Origin: CAZGKW01 sp964526295
Lineage (GTDB): Bacteria > Planctomycetota > Phycisphaerae > FEN-1346
Direction: 5' to 3'
Assembly: GCA_964526295.1 (NCBI GenBank)
Contig: CAZGKW010000008.1
Location: 62,001-126,000, forward strand
DNA: 64,000 bases
The stretch's first letter is position 1. Each line of letters begins with the position of its first letter. A program made the translations under genes and the position numbers. Of the stretch, positions 1 through 8,982 are shown piece after piece. The notes beneath the pieces are model-generated. The model saw only the letters and a list, made by a program, of their open reading frames with translations, was not told where the DNA came from and ran no database searches.

Positions 1-2
1 GC

Positions 3-734
3 GTCGACCGCCAGCACCTCGACCCGTCGATGACGCCCGGCGAGCGCGCGGAGGTCCGCCGCATCCTCGACGACGCCGGCCTCGACGCGGTCGCCGTGAC
101 GGCGTACGTGCGGCTGACGGAGCCGGGCCGCGACGCCTCCGAGGCCGCCGAGACGATCGGCAGCTACGTCGAGCTGGCCCGCGACGTGGGTGCGCCGCGG
201 GTCCGCCTCTTCGGGGGCCGCGTGCCGGACGGGGAGGACCGCGAGACCGCCGAGGCCCGTGTGGCCGAGTGCCTCGAGTCGGTTGCTCCCGCCGCCGGGG
301 AGGCCGGCGTCCGCCTGTGCCTGGAGACGCACGATGCGTTCCGGACGGGGGCCGACGTGGCCCGCGTCCTCCGAGAGGTCGACCATCCGGCCGTCGAGGC
401 CCTGTGGGACGTCCATCATCCGTACACCTGTGGCGAGACGCTCCTGGAGACCCTCGACTTGCTGTGGCCGCGGATCGGGTACCTGCACGTGAAGGACTCG
501 TTTCCCATGCCGGACGGCGAGCGGCAGCGGTGCCTCCTGGGGGCGGGGGACGTGCCGGTCCGCGAGGCCATCGAGCTGCTCAAGGGCCGCGGCTTCGGCG
601 GCTACCTGGTCGTCGAGTGGGAGAAACCGTGGCACCCGGAGCTGGCCGAGGCCGACGTGGCGATGGCCCAGCACATCTGGCGGCTCCGGCCGTGGATCGA
701 CGCCGCTGAACCCGAAGGGACGGCCGCTTCGTAG
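3..734 (+). CDS. Sugar phosphate isomerase/epimerase, TIM-barrel (5' end outside window)
   Basis: The reading frame is open from the window edge, so the N-terminus is missing and the first internal ATG (position 30) need not be the start. The protein resembles the xylose-isomerase-like TIM barrel family (AP endonuclease family 2 fold). Metal-ligand-type segments seen are CLETHD, ALWDVHHP, YLHVKDS and VVEWEKPW, in the order expected for a Glu/Asp/His/Glu metal site. These enzymes isomerise or epimerise sugars or inositols; the substrate cannot be read from sequence. It is 33 bases upstream of a GH78-like enzyme and belongs to a sugar-catabolism run with a Gfo/Idh/MocA dehydrogenase and a second isomerase. 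Confidence 0.8.
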   Translation, partial: VDRQHLDPSMTPGERAEVRRILDDAGLDAVAVTAYVRLTEPGRDASEAAETIGSYVELARDVGAPRVRLFGGRVPDGEDRETAEARVAECLESVAPAAGEAGVRLCLETHDAFRTGADVARVLREVDHPAVEALWDVHHPYTCGETLLETLDLLWPRIGYLHVKDSFPMPDGERQRCLLGAGDVPVREAIELLKGRGFGGYLVVEWEKPWHPELAEADVAMAQHIWRLRPWIDAAEPEGTAAS

Positions 735-767
735 CCCCGCACCAGCCGGACGGCGGGGGGGAACCCC

Positions 768-3692
768 ATGGCCCGTACACGCGCCAAGGCGAAGTGGATC
801 TGGATCGCCGACGAGATGGCAATTCCGGACTACTACCTCCGTGCGCGGCGGGAGCTGACGCTTCGCGGCAAACCCGACGAGGCACGCCTCCTCATCGCCT
901 CGCTCTGCGAGTACGTCCTCTACGTCAACGGCAAGTACGTCGGCACCGGTCCCACGCCGTCGGGCATCGGTGACCCGGTGGCGGATGAATACATCGGGCG
1001 GGACCTGCCGCTGAAGCGGGGCAAGAACGCCCTGGCGGTCCTCTGCCACAACCCCTACGTGCCGACGCTTCGCCGGCCGCGGCTGCCGGGGGCCCTGTGG
1101 GCCCGCCTCGAGGTGACCTACAAGAACGGCCGCCGGGTGACGTTCTCGACCGACCGGAGGTGGCGGGTGCAGCGGGCGGCGGACCTGGGCAGCCGGTCGC
1201 CGCGGGTCTACTGGACGACGGGGTTCTGCGAGGTCCGCGACACCCGCAGGGGACCCGCCGGATGGGACCGCGTGGGGTTCAAGGACCGGTCGTGGGGACG
1301 GGCCGACGAGGTGACACCGCGGACGGCCGCGGGCCGAGCCCCCGTCACGCCGGCCGTCTGCACGGTCCCGCGGCCCGTTGAGACGTTCGTCCGTCCCCGG
1401 CGGGTCCAGTCGGCGGGCCGTGTGGCGCCGCGGTCGGGCGTGACGGCGATGCCGTTCGAGTATACGGTACGCGAGTCGGCCATCGGCGAATTCTACGCGG
1501 GGTCGTTCGTCCACAGCGCGACGAAGCGACGCGTGCGGCTGACGTTCGACTGCGACGAGGCCGGAGCGGTCTACGTCAATAACCGCCACGCCGTCCGCCA
1601 GGGCTACAGCGAGCCGTTCGTCGAGTGGCTGACCGAGGCCGAGCAGGACGAGTACTCCGGGATCCACCGGGGCCAGGGCACTCGGGCCGGGCCGGTCGAG
1701 GTCCAGCTCGAAGCGGGATGGAACTCGGTCGGCGTGGTCCTCTACGACCCGGGGAACACCTGGGGCTTCGCCCTCCAGTTCGAGGACGCCCGGACGGGCC
1801 GGCCGCTGAAGCTGATCTTCTCGCCCGACCAGAACAAGGACGACCTGGCCGACTGGTCCATCGTCACGGAAGAGCTATGCCCCTGCGGCTACGGGGCACT
1901 GCCCGAGACGCCCGCCCCGAACCCGCGGACGTTTCCCGACCCGGCGGCGCTGTTGGCGTGGGAGGACCACAAGGCGACGCGAAAGGCCGTCAAGGGCGCC
2001 GCATCCCTCGTCGAGACGCCCGCCGGCCGGTCCGGCACCGAAACAGCGGGCCCGCTCGTCCTGCCCGACGCGGCGTACGTCCGATACGACTTCGGGACGG
2101 AGCTGGTCGGCTGGGTCGAGCTGGAGGTCCGCGCGAGTCCGGGGTCGATGCTGGACCTGGCGTGGGCGGAGACCCTGTCGGACCGCGGCCGGCTGGAGCC
2201 GCTCGTGCGTGGGCGGCGGCAGGTCGACCGCCTGACCCTGAGTGGCAAGTGGCAGACCGTCCGTCTGGTCAACCGGCGGGCCCTGCGGTACCTGGAGCTG
2301 GTGGCCCGGACGGACGGGCCGGAGATCGAAGTCCGCCGCCTGGGCGTCCACGGGTCGCACGTGCCGGACGAGGAAGCCGGGCACCTCACGACCGGCCAGA
2401 GGGCGGTCGACGCCGGTCTGGCGCTTTGCCGTCGGACGGCCCGGTGCTGCATCCAGCGGACCCTCGAGGGGGGCCCTGCCCGGGAGGCCGAGCAGAGCAC
2501 GGCGTCGGCGTGGCTGCTGTCGCGGGTCGAGCGGACGCTGCTGGGGCGGGCCGAGCGGTCGGAGGCGGCCCTGCGGGCCTTCGCCGCCGACCAGGGCGAG
2601 AAGGGTCTCATCCGTGCCTTGGTGCCGGCCGGGACCCGGCACGTCGTGCCTGACTGGGCCCTCCTGTGGGTGCTGCACCTGGAGGAGCACGTGGCTTGGA
2701 CAGGCGACGAGGGCCTCGCCCGCGAACTCTACCCGGCGGCGGAGCGGGTCCTCGACTGGACCGCCGCCTATCGCGGCATGGAAGGCCTGCTGGAGAACCA
2801 GCCGGACCGCCGGCCGTGGTGGCTGTTCATCGACCTGGGGGGCGTCGAGAAGCAGGGCGAGGTGGCGGCGTGGCAGGCGCTCTACGTCCGGGCCCTTCGG
2901 GCGGCGGCCCGCCTGGCTTCCCTGGTGGGCGAGGAGGCCGTTGCCGAGCGACACGCCGAGGAGGTCGACGACCTCATCGAGCTGGTCGCGACGCGGCTGT
3001 GGCGGAAGCGGCAGCACCGGTTCGCCGATGCCCGGCGGTACGAGCGTCTGGCGGAGTCTGCATCGGCCCAGACGAACTACTACGCCGCCTGGGCCGGTCT
3101 GGCCCCGCCCCGGCGGGTCGAGGCGATCCTGGGGACGCTCTGGGACGGGACGAATGAGACGGCCGACTGGGGCCCCCTGGAGGCCCCGTTCGCCAAGGCG
3201 TTCGCCCTGGAGGCGCTGCTGGAGCGGGGGATGGTCGGTCGGGCGCTGGCGATGGTCGGGCGGTACTGGGGGGCGATGGCCAAAGGGCGGCTGACCGCCG
3301 TGCCGGAGGTGTTCGTCCCGGGGGGCGGGGCGGCGGCCGAGCCGGCGGGCGACGTGGCCGATGGGCCGTACGAAGCGCCCCCGCCGCGGGTCGCCTGCCA
3401 CGGGTGGGGGGCGTACGTCGAGGCGCTCCTGGCGGAGCACGTGCTCGGCGTCCGGCCGGAGGGGCCGGGCTTCGAGCCGGCCCGGCTCGCGCCGATGCCG
3501 GGGGGCCTGAAGAAGGTGACCGGGACGGTGTGGACGCCGAAGGGGAAGGTCGAGGTCCGGATGCGGCGGGCGCGGGACGTCTCGAAGGTGAGCTACGACG
3601 TGCCGGCGGGCCTTCGGTTCCGCATCGACCTCGCGCACCTGGCGGAAGGCGACGAGGTCGAGGTCCTCGGCGGCGAGGAAGTGGACGCGTAG
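768..3692 (+). CDS. Alpha-L-rhamnosidase-like protein (GH78 family architecture)
   Basis: A 974-residue protein starting WIWIADE, with an N-terminal jelly-roll region (DEARLLIASLCEYVLYVNGKY and following) typical of GH78 alpha-L-rhamnosidases, which release rhamnose from plant or algal glycans. The central to C-terminal part (about 530-900) has the helical-barrel character of the family. The usual acidic DxPxRE motif appears as EGGPAREAEQ, so the catalytic residues are not securely conserved. No signal peptide is visible, so it may act in the cytoplasm. A GGGGGGAACCCC stretch precedes the ATG. It is probably co-transcribed with the upstream isomerase. An inactive or differently specific GH78 relative is possible. 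Confidence 0.7.
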   Translation: MARTRAKAKWIWIADEMAIPDYYLRARRELTLRGKPDEARLLIASLCEYVLYVNGKYVGTGPTPSGIGDPVADEYIGRDLPLKRGKNALAVLCHNPYVPTLRRPRLPGALWARLEVTYKNGRRVTFSTDRRWRVQRAADLGSRSPRVYWTTGFCEVRDTRRGPAGWDRVGFKDRSWGRADEVTPRTAAGRAPVTPAVCTVPRPVETFVRPRRVQSAGRVAPRSGVTAMPFEYTVRESAIGEFYAGSFVHSATKRRVRLTFDCDEAGAVYVNNRHAVRQGYSEPFVEWLTEAEQDEYSGIHRGQGTRAGPVEVQLEAGWNSVGVVLYDPGNTWGFALQFEDARTGRPLKLIFSPDQNKDDLADWSIVTEELCPCGYGALPETPAPNPRTFPDPAALLAWEDHKATRKAVKGAASLVETPAGRSGTETAGPLVLPDAAYVRYDFGTELVGWVELEVRASPGSMLDLAWAETLSDRGRLEPLVRGRRQVDRLTLSGKWQTVRLVNRRALRYLELVARTDGPEIEVRRLGVHGSHVPDEEAGHLTTGQRAVDAGLALCRRTARCCIQRTLEGGPAREAEQSTASAWLLSRVERTLLGRAERSEAALRAFAADQGEKGLIRALVPAGTRHVVPDWALLWVLHLEEHVAWTGDEGLARELYPAAERVLDWTAAYRGMEGLLENQPDRRPWWLFIDLGGVEKQGEVAAWQALYVRALRAAARLASLVGEEAVAERHAEEVDDLIELVATRLWRKRQHRFADARRYERLAESASAQTNYYAAWAGLAPPRRVEAILGTLWDGTNETADWGPLEAPFAKAFALEALLERGMVGRALAMVGRYWGAMAKGRLTAVPEVFVPGGGAAAEPAGDVADGPYEAPPPRVACHGWGAYVEALLAEHVLGVRPEGPGFEPARLAPMPGGLKKVTGTVWTPKGKVEVRMRRARDVSKVSYDVPAGLRFRIDLAHLAEGDEVEVLGGEEVDA

Positions 3693-3861
3693 GCCCCGTG
3701 TTTGTTTTGACGCAGGGGTCGAGAATTCGTAAGTGTGACGACGGCGAATCCGTAGGTTGGGCCCGACGGACGAACGCGCGCGGCGGGTGCTCCAGGCCCG
3801 CCGCGCAAAAGCCGGCCGAAGACACCCGAGCGCGCGGTGCTAACGCAGGAAAGGAGCTGAC

Positions 3862-5037
3862 ATGTCAAAGCGTGTTCTAAACGTCGGCCTGGTGGGCGGG
3901 GGCGGCGGGGCGTTCATCGTCCAGCCCCACCAGAAGGCCATCCACATGGACGGGACCCGGCGGGTCGTCTGCGCCGCCCTCCACCCCGACCCCGAGGTGG
4001 CCATGGCGGAGGCCCGGAAGTGGCCCTACCCCATCAAAGGCTACCCGAGCTACGACGAGATGATCGAAGCCCAGGCGTCGCTGCCCAAGGGCGAGCGGAT
4101 CGACTACGCCGTCATCGTCACGCCGAACCACGTCCACTTCGACCCGGCGATGAAGCTCGTCCAGGCGGGCATCCCGGTCTTCTGCGAAAAGCCCTTGACG
4201 ATGACCGTCGCCCAGGCGGTCGACCTGGAGAAGGCCGTCAAGAAGCACAAGGTCCCGTTCGGCGTGGCCCACACGTACCTGGGGCACTGGTCGAGCTGGT
4301 TCTCCCGGTGGATCGTCCAGGGCGGCACGGTCGGCGACGTCCGGTGGGTCGACGCCTACTACCTCCAGGGGTGGCTCGCCACCCGCCTGGAGGAGGGCGA
4401 CAACATGCAGGCCTCCTGGCGGACCGACCCGAGGCGAGCCGGGGCGTCGGGCTGCGGCGGCGACATCGGCAGCCACGCCTTCATGCAGCTCCGGTTCGTC
4501 ACGGGCCTGGAGGTGAAGCGGGTCCGGGGCATGCTCGAGACGTTCTGCTCCGGCCGCCGCCTCGACGACCACTTCACGACCTACTGCGAGCTCTCCAACG
4601 GCGGCCGGGCCCTCGTTCGGGCCAGCCAGATCGCCATCGGCCACAAGAACGACCTCGGGATCGAGGTCAACGGGACCAAGGGGAGCCTGGTGTGGCGGCA
4701 GGAGGACGCCGAGCGGGTGACCCTCCGCATGATGGGCGAGCCCGACCGGGACTACTTCCGCGGCTGCGTCGAGGAGAAGGACTCGCTCCTCGGGCGCGTG
4801 CCGGGGTGGCTCGTCGGCGAGCCGACGCTACCGTTCGGCCACGTCGAGGCGTTCCACGATGCCTACGCCCGGCTGCACCGGAGCTTTGAGGCCGACGTCC
4901 GCAAGTACGACGAGGGCAAGAGGTTCGAGTGCGACGGGTCGAAGTATGCCAACGTCCACGACGGGGTGATGCATATGAAGTTCATCGCCGCGGCGGTCGA
5001 GAGTGCGGGGAGCAACTCGCAGCCGGTGAAGCTGTAG
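3862..5037 (+). CDS. Gfo/Idh/MocA family oxidoreductase
   Basis: A 391-residue NAD(P)-dependent sugar dehydrogenase-type protein. The N-terminal Rossmann fold carries a glycine-rich loop (VGGGGGAF, residues 11-18), and the family signature EKP occurs at 109-111, whose lysine contacts cofactor and substrate in characterised members. The C-terminal half (GGDIGSHAF and following) is the alpha/beta substrate domain. The start is supported by a strong AAAGGAG nine bases upstream. It is followed 107 bases later by a TIM-barrel isomerase, a frequent pairing in inositol and rare-sugar catabolism. The exact substrate is unknown; a keto-sugar or sugar alcohol is likely. Confidence 0.88.
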   Translation: MSKRVLNVGLVGGGGGAFIVQPHQKAIHMDGTRRVVCAALHPDPEVAMAEARKWPYPIKGYPSYDEMIEAQASLPKGERIDYAVIVTPNHVHFDPAMKLVQAGIPVFCEKPLTMTVAQAVDLEKAVKKHKVPFGVAHTYLGHWSSWFSRWIVQGGTVGDVRWVDAYYLQGWLATRLEEGDNMQASWRTDPRRAGASGCGGDIGSHAFMQLRFVTGLEVKRVRGMLETFCSGRRLDDHFTTYCELSNGGRALVRASQIAIGHKNDLGIEVNGTKGSLVWRQEDAERVTLRMMGEPDRDYFRGCVEEKDSLLGRVPGWLVGEPTLPFGHVEAFHDAYARLHRSFEADVRKYDEGKRFECDGSKYANVHDGVMHMKFIAAAVESAGSNSQPVKL

Positions 5038-5144
5038 CCGGCGGCGGGCGGCGCCCTTCGGGCCGCGAGAGGAAGCTCGCGGGGGCGCCCGCCAACGCCG
5101 AACTCGCGCAACGCACGAATCGCAATCGATAGAAGGAGAAACCC

Positions 5145-6107
5145 ATGAAACTCGGAGTCTTCACGGTGCTGTTCGGCGGCCAGCCGCTCGACGACGCCCT
5201 CGATTACATCTGCGACAGCGGCCTGGAGGCCGTCGAGCTGGGGACGGGCAACTACCCCGGCGACGCCCACGTGCCCGTCGACGAGCTGCTCGGCTCGAAG
5301 ACGAAGGCCAAGGAGTTCAAGAAGCAGATCACGGACCGGGGCCTGGAGATCTCGGCCCTCTCGTGCCACGGCAACCCGCTCCATCCGGACGCCGACACGG
5401 CCAAGGCCCACCACGACGCCCACCGAAAGACCGTCCGCCTGGCCGAGGCGCTCGGCGTCAAGGTGGTCGTGAACTTCTCCGGGTGTCCCGGCGGGGGGCC
5501 GAAGGACAAGGTGCCCAACTGGATCACCTGTCCCTGGCCGCCCGACTTCGAGGAGGCCGTCAAGTGGCAGTGGGAGGAGAAGCTGGTGCCCTACTGGACC
5601 AAGGAGGCCAAATTCGCCAAGGACCACGGTGTCAAGATCGGCTTCGAGATGCACCCCGGCTTCTGCGTCTACAACACCGAGACGATGCTGAGGCTCCGAA
5701 AGGCCGTCGGCTCGACCCTCGGGGCGAACTTCGACCCGTCGCACCTGTTCTGGCAGGGGATGGACCCGCTGGTCTCCCTGCGGGCCCTCGGCAAGGCCGT
5801 CTTCCACGTCCACGCCAAGGACTGCTTGGTCGACCCCCAGAACACGCTCGCAAACGGGGTCCTCGACACGAAGCACTACGGCGACGAGATCAACCGGTCG
5901 TGGATCTTCCGGACGGTCGGCTACGGCCACGGGGAAGACTTCTGGCGGGACTTCGTCTCGACGCTCCGGCTCGTCGGCTACGACGGCGTCGTCTCGATCG
6001 AGCACGAGGACAGCCTGATGAGCACCAACGAGGGGTTCCAGAAGGCCGTGGCGTTCCTCCAGGGCATCCTGCTGAAGGAGAAGACCGGCGAGATGTGGTG
6101 GGCGTGA
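5145..6107 (+). CDS. Sugar phosphate isomerase/epimerase, TIM-barrel
   Basis: A 320-residue xylose-isomerase-like TIM barrel. Likely metal ligands occur in KIGFEMHPG (Glu near 166), GANFDPSHL (Asp near 198), VFHVHAKD and VSIEHED, the order seen in inosose isomerases, tagatose epimerases and relatives. AGAAGGAGAAACCC precedes the ATG, a good ribosome binding site. Together with the dehydrogenase upstream it probably forms one operon for oxidising and rearranging a sugar or cyclitol. A convergent transporter gene ends 54 bases downstream. The substrate cannot be assigned. Confidence 0.87.
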   Translation: MKLGVFTVLFGGQPLDDALDYICDSGLEAVELGTGNYPGDAHVPVDELLGSKTKAKEFKKQITDRGLEISALSCHGNPLHPDADTAKAHHDAHRKTVRLAEALGVKVVVNFSGCPGGGPKDKVPNWITCPWPPDFEEAVKWQWEEKLVPYWTKEAKFAKDHGVKIGFEMHPGFCVYNTETMLRLRKAVGSTLGANFDPSHLFWQGMDPLVSLRALGKAVFHVHAKDCLVDPQNTLANGVLDTKHYGDEINRSWIFRTVGYGHGEDFWRDFVSTLRLVGYDGVVSIEHEDSLMSTNEGFQKAVAFLQGILLKEKTGEMWWA

Positions 6108-6161
6108 GAACGGCGGGTAACTACGTGACAGAGTAACGGCAACGGGGCGCGAACTGACACT

Positions 6162-7949
6162 CTACGCCTCGACCTTGCATTCCTTCGGCCGGGCTACCGC
6201 GATGAACGACTCGACGGCCAGCGCGAGGGCCAGGAGCAGGATGGCCGCGTTCAGCACGATCAGGACGTACTTCTGGTAGGCGGGAAACGCCTCCGAGACG
6301 GGCTTCGTGACGAACTCGACCTCTTTCCAGATCATCGCCCATACCGTCAGAACCAACATGAACAGGCACGGAAAGAGCGTCAGCAGGTACCCCCACGTGC
6401 CGCGCCGCCGCAGGTAGATGGTGATCAGCAGGAGCGCGAGGCCCGCCAGGAGCTGGTTGACCGCCCCGAACATGGGCCAGAGCGTCAGGGCCCCCTTGCC
6501 CGAGGCCCCCGTCCCGAACGCCAGGGCCCCCGCGGTCCCCACGGCGATCAGCGTCGCCACGTACTTGTTGCCCAGGGCCTTGAGGCGGAACGTGCCGGCC
6601 AGCTCGCTGAGGACGTACCGCTGGATCCGGGTGGCCGTGTCTAGCGTCGTCCCGGCGAACGAGGCGATGAAGACGCCCATAATCACCAAGCCGACCTCCT
6701 TCGGGATGCCGATCTGGTCGAGCATGTTGGCCGAGCCGCGGACGACGACGGCGACCTTCTGCGGCAGGCCTTCCGCCGCGCCCCACGAGGCGTAGTGCTT
6801 GTTCCAGGCCGCCGGGCCGGTGAGGACCTCGCCTCCGGCCGTCTCGTAGGCCATGCCGATCCCCGCCGCCACCGCCACGATCACCAGCACCGCCAGGGCC
6901 CCCTCCAGGAGCATCGACCCGTAACCGACGAACTGGGCGTCGGTTTCCCTCGCAAGCTGCTTCGAGCTCGTGCCCCCCGAGACCAGGCAATGGAACCCCG
7001 AGATGGCGCCGCAGGCGATCGTGACGCCGAGGAACGGCCACAGCGGCGGGGCCCCTTGCGGTCCCAGGTTGACGGCCGGGGCCACGATCTCCAGGCCGCC
7101 CCACACCGCCGACGCCGCCACACCCACCACCAGCAGCCCCATCGCGATGAAAAGCTGCCAGGCATTGATGTAGTCCCGCGGCTGGAGGAGCACCGTCACC
7201 GACAGCGTCGAGGCGACGAACGCGTAGACGAGCAGCAGGACCACCCAGGCCGCCGTGGCTTCCGGCTTCCAGTCGCCCCGGAACACGAAGCCGATCCAGT
7301 CCTCCATCCGGCTGTGGGCCTGGACGGCGGGGAGGTGCCCGATCCAGACCGTCGCGTACATGGCGAGCACCGCGACGGCGGTGGCCAGCACGACGTTGGC
7401 CTTCCACCGGTAGACCGCCGCCCCCAGGCCCACGGCGAGGGGGACCTGGAGCCACACCGGCAGGACCGATCCGGGGAAGATGGTGAAGATGCCCGCGATG
7501 ACGACGCCGAAAATGGCGATCACCACCAGCAGCTCGAAGAAGACCACCAGGAAGAAGATCGTCCGGGCACGCGGGCCGACGTACCGGTCGGCTACTTCCG
7601 ACAGGCTCTTGCCGTCGTGCCGCAACGAGACCACCAGGGCCCCGAAGTCGTGGACCGCCCCCATGACGATCGAGCCGACGAAGACCCACACCAGGGCGGG
7701 CACCCAGCCCCAGATGATGCCGATGGCCGGCCCGACGATCGGCCCGGTGCCGGCGATGCTCGTGTAATGGTGCCCGAAGATGATGCCTCGGCGCGTCGCG
7801 ACATAGTCCGTCCCGTCGGCCAGCCGAAGCGACGGCGGCTCGGCCGAATCGTCCAGCAGGAAGACCTTCCGGGCCAGGTATCGCCCGTACGTATGGTAGG
7901 CCACCAGGTACCCGACGAACGTGACGACGACGATCAGCAGGGCATCCAC
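6162..7949 (-). CDS. cstA: CstA-family carbon starvation transporter
   Basis: A polytopic membrane protein of about 595 residues. The conserved N-terminal core includes GTGPIVGPAIGI, WVFVGSIVMGAVHDF and LRHDGKSLSEV, characteristic of CstA/BtsT transporters that import peptides or pyruvate under carbon limitation. Later it carries GFHCLVSGGTSSKQL, also conserved. The frame is open further upstream, but the GTG at 7949 is preferred: AGAGGGGG lies about eight bases before it, the protein then begins VDALLIVVVTF, and upstream starts would run into the divergent SGNH gene. It is shorter than the roughly 700-residue E. coli protein but within the family range. Confidence 0.9.
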   Translation of the reverse strand: MDALLIVVVTFVGYLVAYHTYGRYLARKVFLLDDSAEPPSLRLADGTDYVATRRGIIFGHHYTSIAGTGPIVGPAIGIIWGWVPALVWVFVGSIVMGAVHDFGALVVSLRHDGKSLSEVADRYVGPRARTIFFLVVFFELLVVIAIFGVVIAGIFTIFPGSVLPVWLQVPLAVGLGAAVYRWKANVVLATAVAVLAMYATVWIGHLPAVQAHSRMEDWIGFVFRGDWKPEATAAWVVLLLVYAFVASTLSVTVLLQPRDYINAWQLFIAMGLLVVGVAASAVWGGLEIVAPAVNLGPQGAPPLWPFLGVTIACGAISGFHCLVSGGTSSKQLARETDAQFVGYGSMLLEGALAVLVIVAVAAGIGMAYETAGGEVLTGPAAWNKHYASWGAAEGLPQKVAVVVRGSANMLDQIGIPKEVGLVIMGVFIASFAGTTLDTATRIQRYVLSELAGTFRLKALGNKYVATLIAVGTAGALAFGTGASGKGALTLWPMFGAVNQLLAGLALLLITIYLRRRGTWGYLLTLFPCLFMLVLTVWAMIWKEVEFVTKPVSEAFPAYQKYVLIVLNAAILLLALALAVESFIAVARPKECKVEA

Positions 7950-8071
7950 GCGATCTGCCCCCTCTCTGGCGACGTGCGCCGCAGGAAAAGGCTTACTTTC
8001 GCCGTGCGGCGCGGTTACTATCCCGCGCCAAGGCAGCGGGGGCAAGCCTTTCGCAGGCAAAAGGGGCCGTC

Positions 8072-8641
8072 ATGAAACGCGTCGTCCTGATCGGCGATTC
8101 CATCCGCATGGGCTACCAGTCGCACGTCGAGCGGTTCCTCCGGGGCGAGGCCGACGTCCGTGGGCCCCACGAGAACGGCCGCACCTCGGGGAACGTCCTC
8201 GCCCACCTCCAGGAATGGGTCCTCGCCGAGGCGCCGGACGTCGTCCACCTGAACGCGGGCCTCCACGACCTGCACCGCGACCGCGAAACGGGCCGCACGA
8301 CCACGCCCCTCGATGTCTACCGGTCGAACCTCGAGGCCATCTTCCACCGTCTCCGCGACGAGACCGACGCGACGCTCATCTGGGCCGCCACGACGCCTGT
8401 CAACCAGGACCGCCACCGGGCCAACAAGCCCTTCGACCGGGCCGAGGACGACGTGGCGGCCTACAATGCGGCCGCGGCCGAGGTCGCCCGGGCGGCGGGG
8501 GCCCGGATCAACGACCTCTACGAGGTGGTCGAGCGGGCCGGCCGCGACCGGCTCCTCCAGGCCGACGGCGTCCACTTCACCGACGAGGGGTACGAGCTTC
8601 TGGGCCAAGCGGTCACCGAGGCCGTCCGCGAGGTCCTCTGA
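8072..8641 (+). CDS. SGNH/GDSL-family hydrolase
   Basis: A 189-residue esterase-like protein with block I GDSI (Ser10 nucleophile) at the N-terminus and block V DGVH (Asp165, His168) near the C-terminus. Block III reads NAGLHD (61-66), close to the GxND pattern but with His in place of Asn. No signal peptide is visible, so it is probably cytoplasmic. Such enzymes deacetylate or de-esterify sugars and lipids. AAAAGGGGCC precedes the ATG. It is divergent from cstA, with 122 bases between the start codons; TTACTAT at about 8013 may serve as its -10 region. Confidence 0.8.
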   Translation: MKRVVLIGDSIRMGYQSHVERFLRGEADVRGPHENGRTSGNVLAHLQEWVLAEAPDVVHLNAGLHDLHRDRETGRTTTPLDVYRSNLEAIFHRLRDETDATLIWAATTPVNQDRHRANKPFDRAEDDVAAYNAAAAEVARAAGARINDLYEVVERAGRDRLLQADGVHFTDEGYELLGQAVTEAVREVL

Positions 8642-8982
8642 TCCCCCGCCCTCTTGGCAGCCGCCTCCCGACCGGTCGCCGGGGCGCCGGGCGCGCAAAC
8701 GAACATTTCGCCGAACATTCACCGTGTCCTCGACGCCCGCTAAGGAAAGTGGGCTAGAGTGTGAGCAGCAAGCCCGGGCTTACACAACGTGATGGATGGA
8801 CGTGCCTTTGTCGGCGTAGGGCGGCAGCTTGGTTGCGCTCGTCCAGGCAGGCAGGACACCGACGGTGTCTCCCTCGGGGGAGGACAGGCCCGCCGTGCGC
8901 TGAGATGATGGCTGAAGGCGCCGCGTCGGTCGCGGCGCCGGCGCATGGCAAAGCGAACAAACCCCGGAAAGGAGACATCACC
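8642..8982 (+). promoter_or_regulatory. 341-base non-coding leader of the PEP-CTERM alkaline phosphatase with several hairpins
   Basis: There is no convincing coding potential. A possible -10 (TAGAGT) is at 8755-8760 with no clear -35. Downstream are a 12-base palindrome at 8770-8781 (AAGCCCGGGCTT), a 6-bp hairpin at 8855-8869 (GACACC/GGTGTC), an adjoining hairpin at 8869-8882 (CTCCC/GGGAG) and a perfect 9-bp hairpin at 8917-8939 (GGCGCCGCG/CGCGGCGCC, 5-base loop). None is followed by a T-run. A ribosome binding site (AAAGGAG) ends the leader. I could not match it to a known riboswitch consensus. Confidence 0.4.

Noticed and set aside
6795..8075. Long plus-strand ORF opposite cstA
   Set aside because: It is a shadow of the cstA coding sequence in high-G+C DNA; cstA has the conserved motifs.
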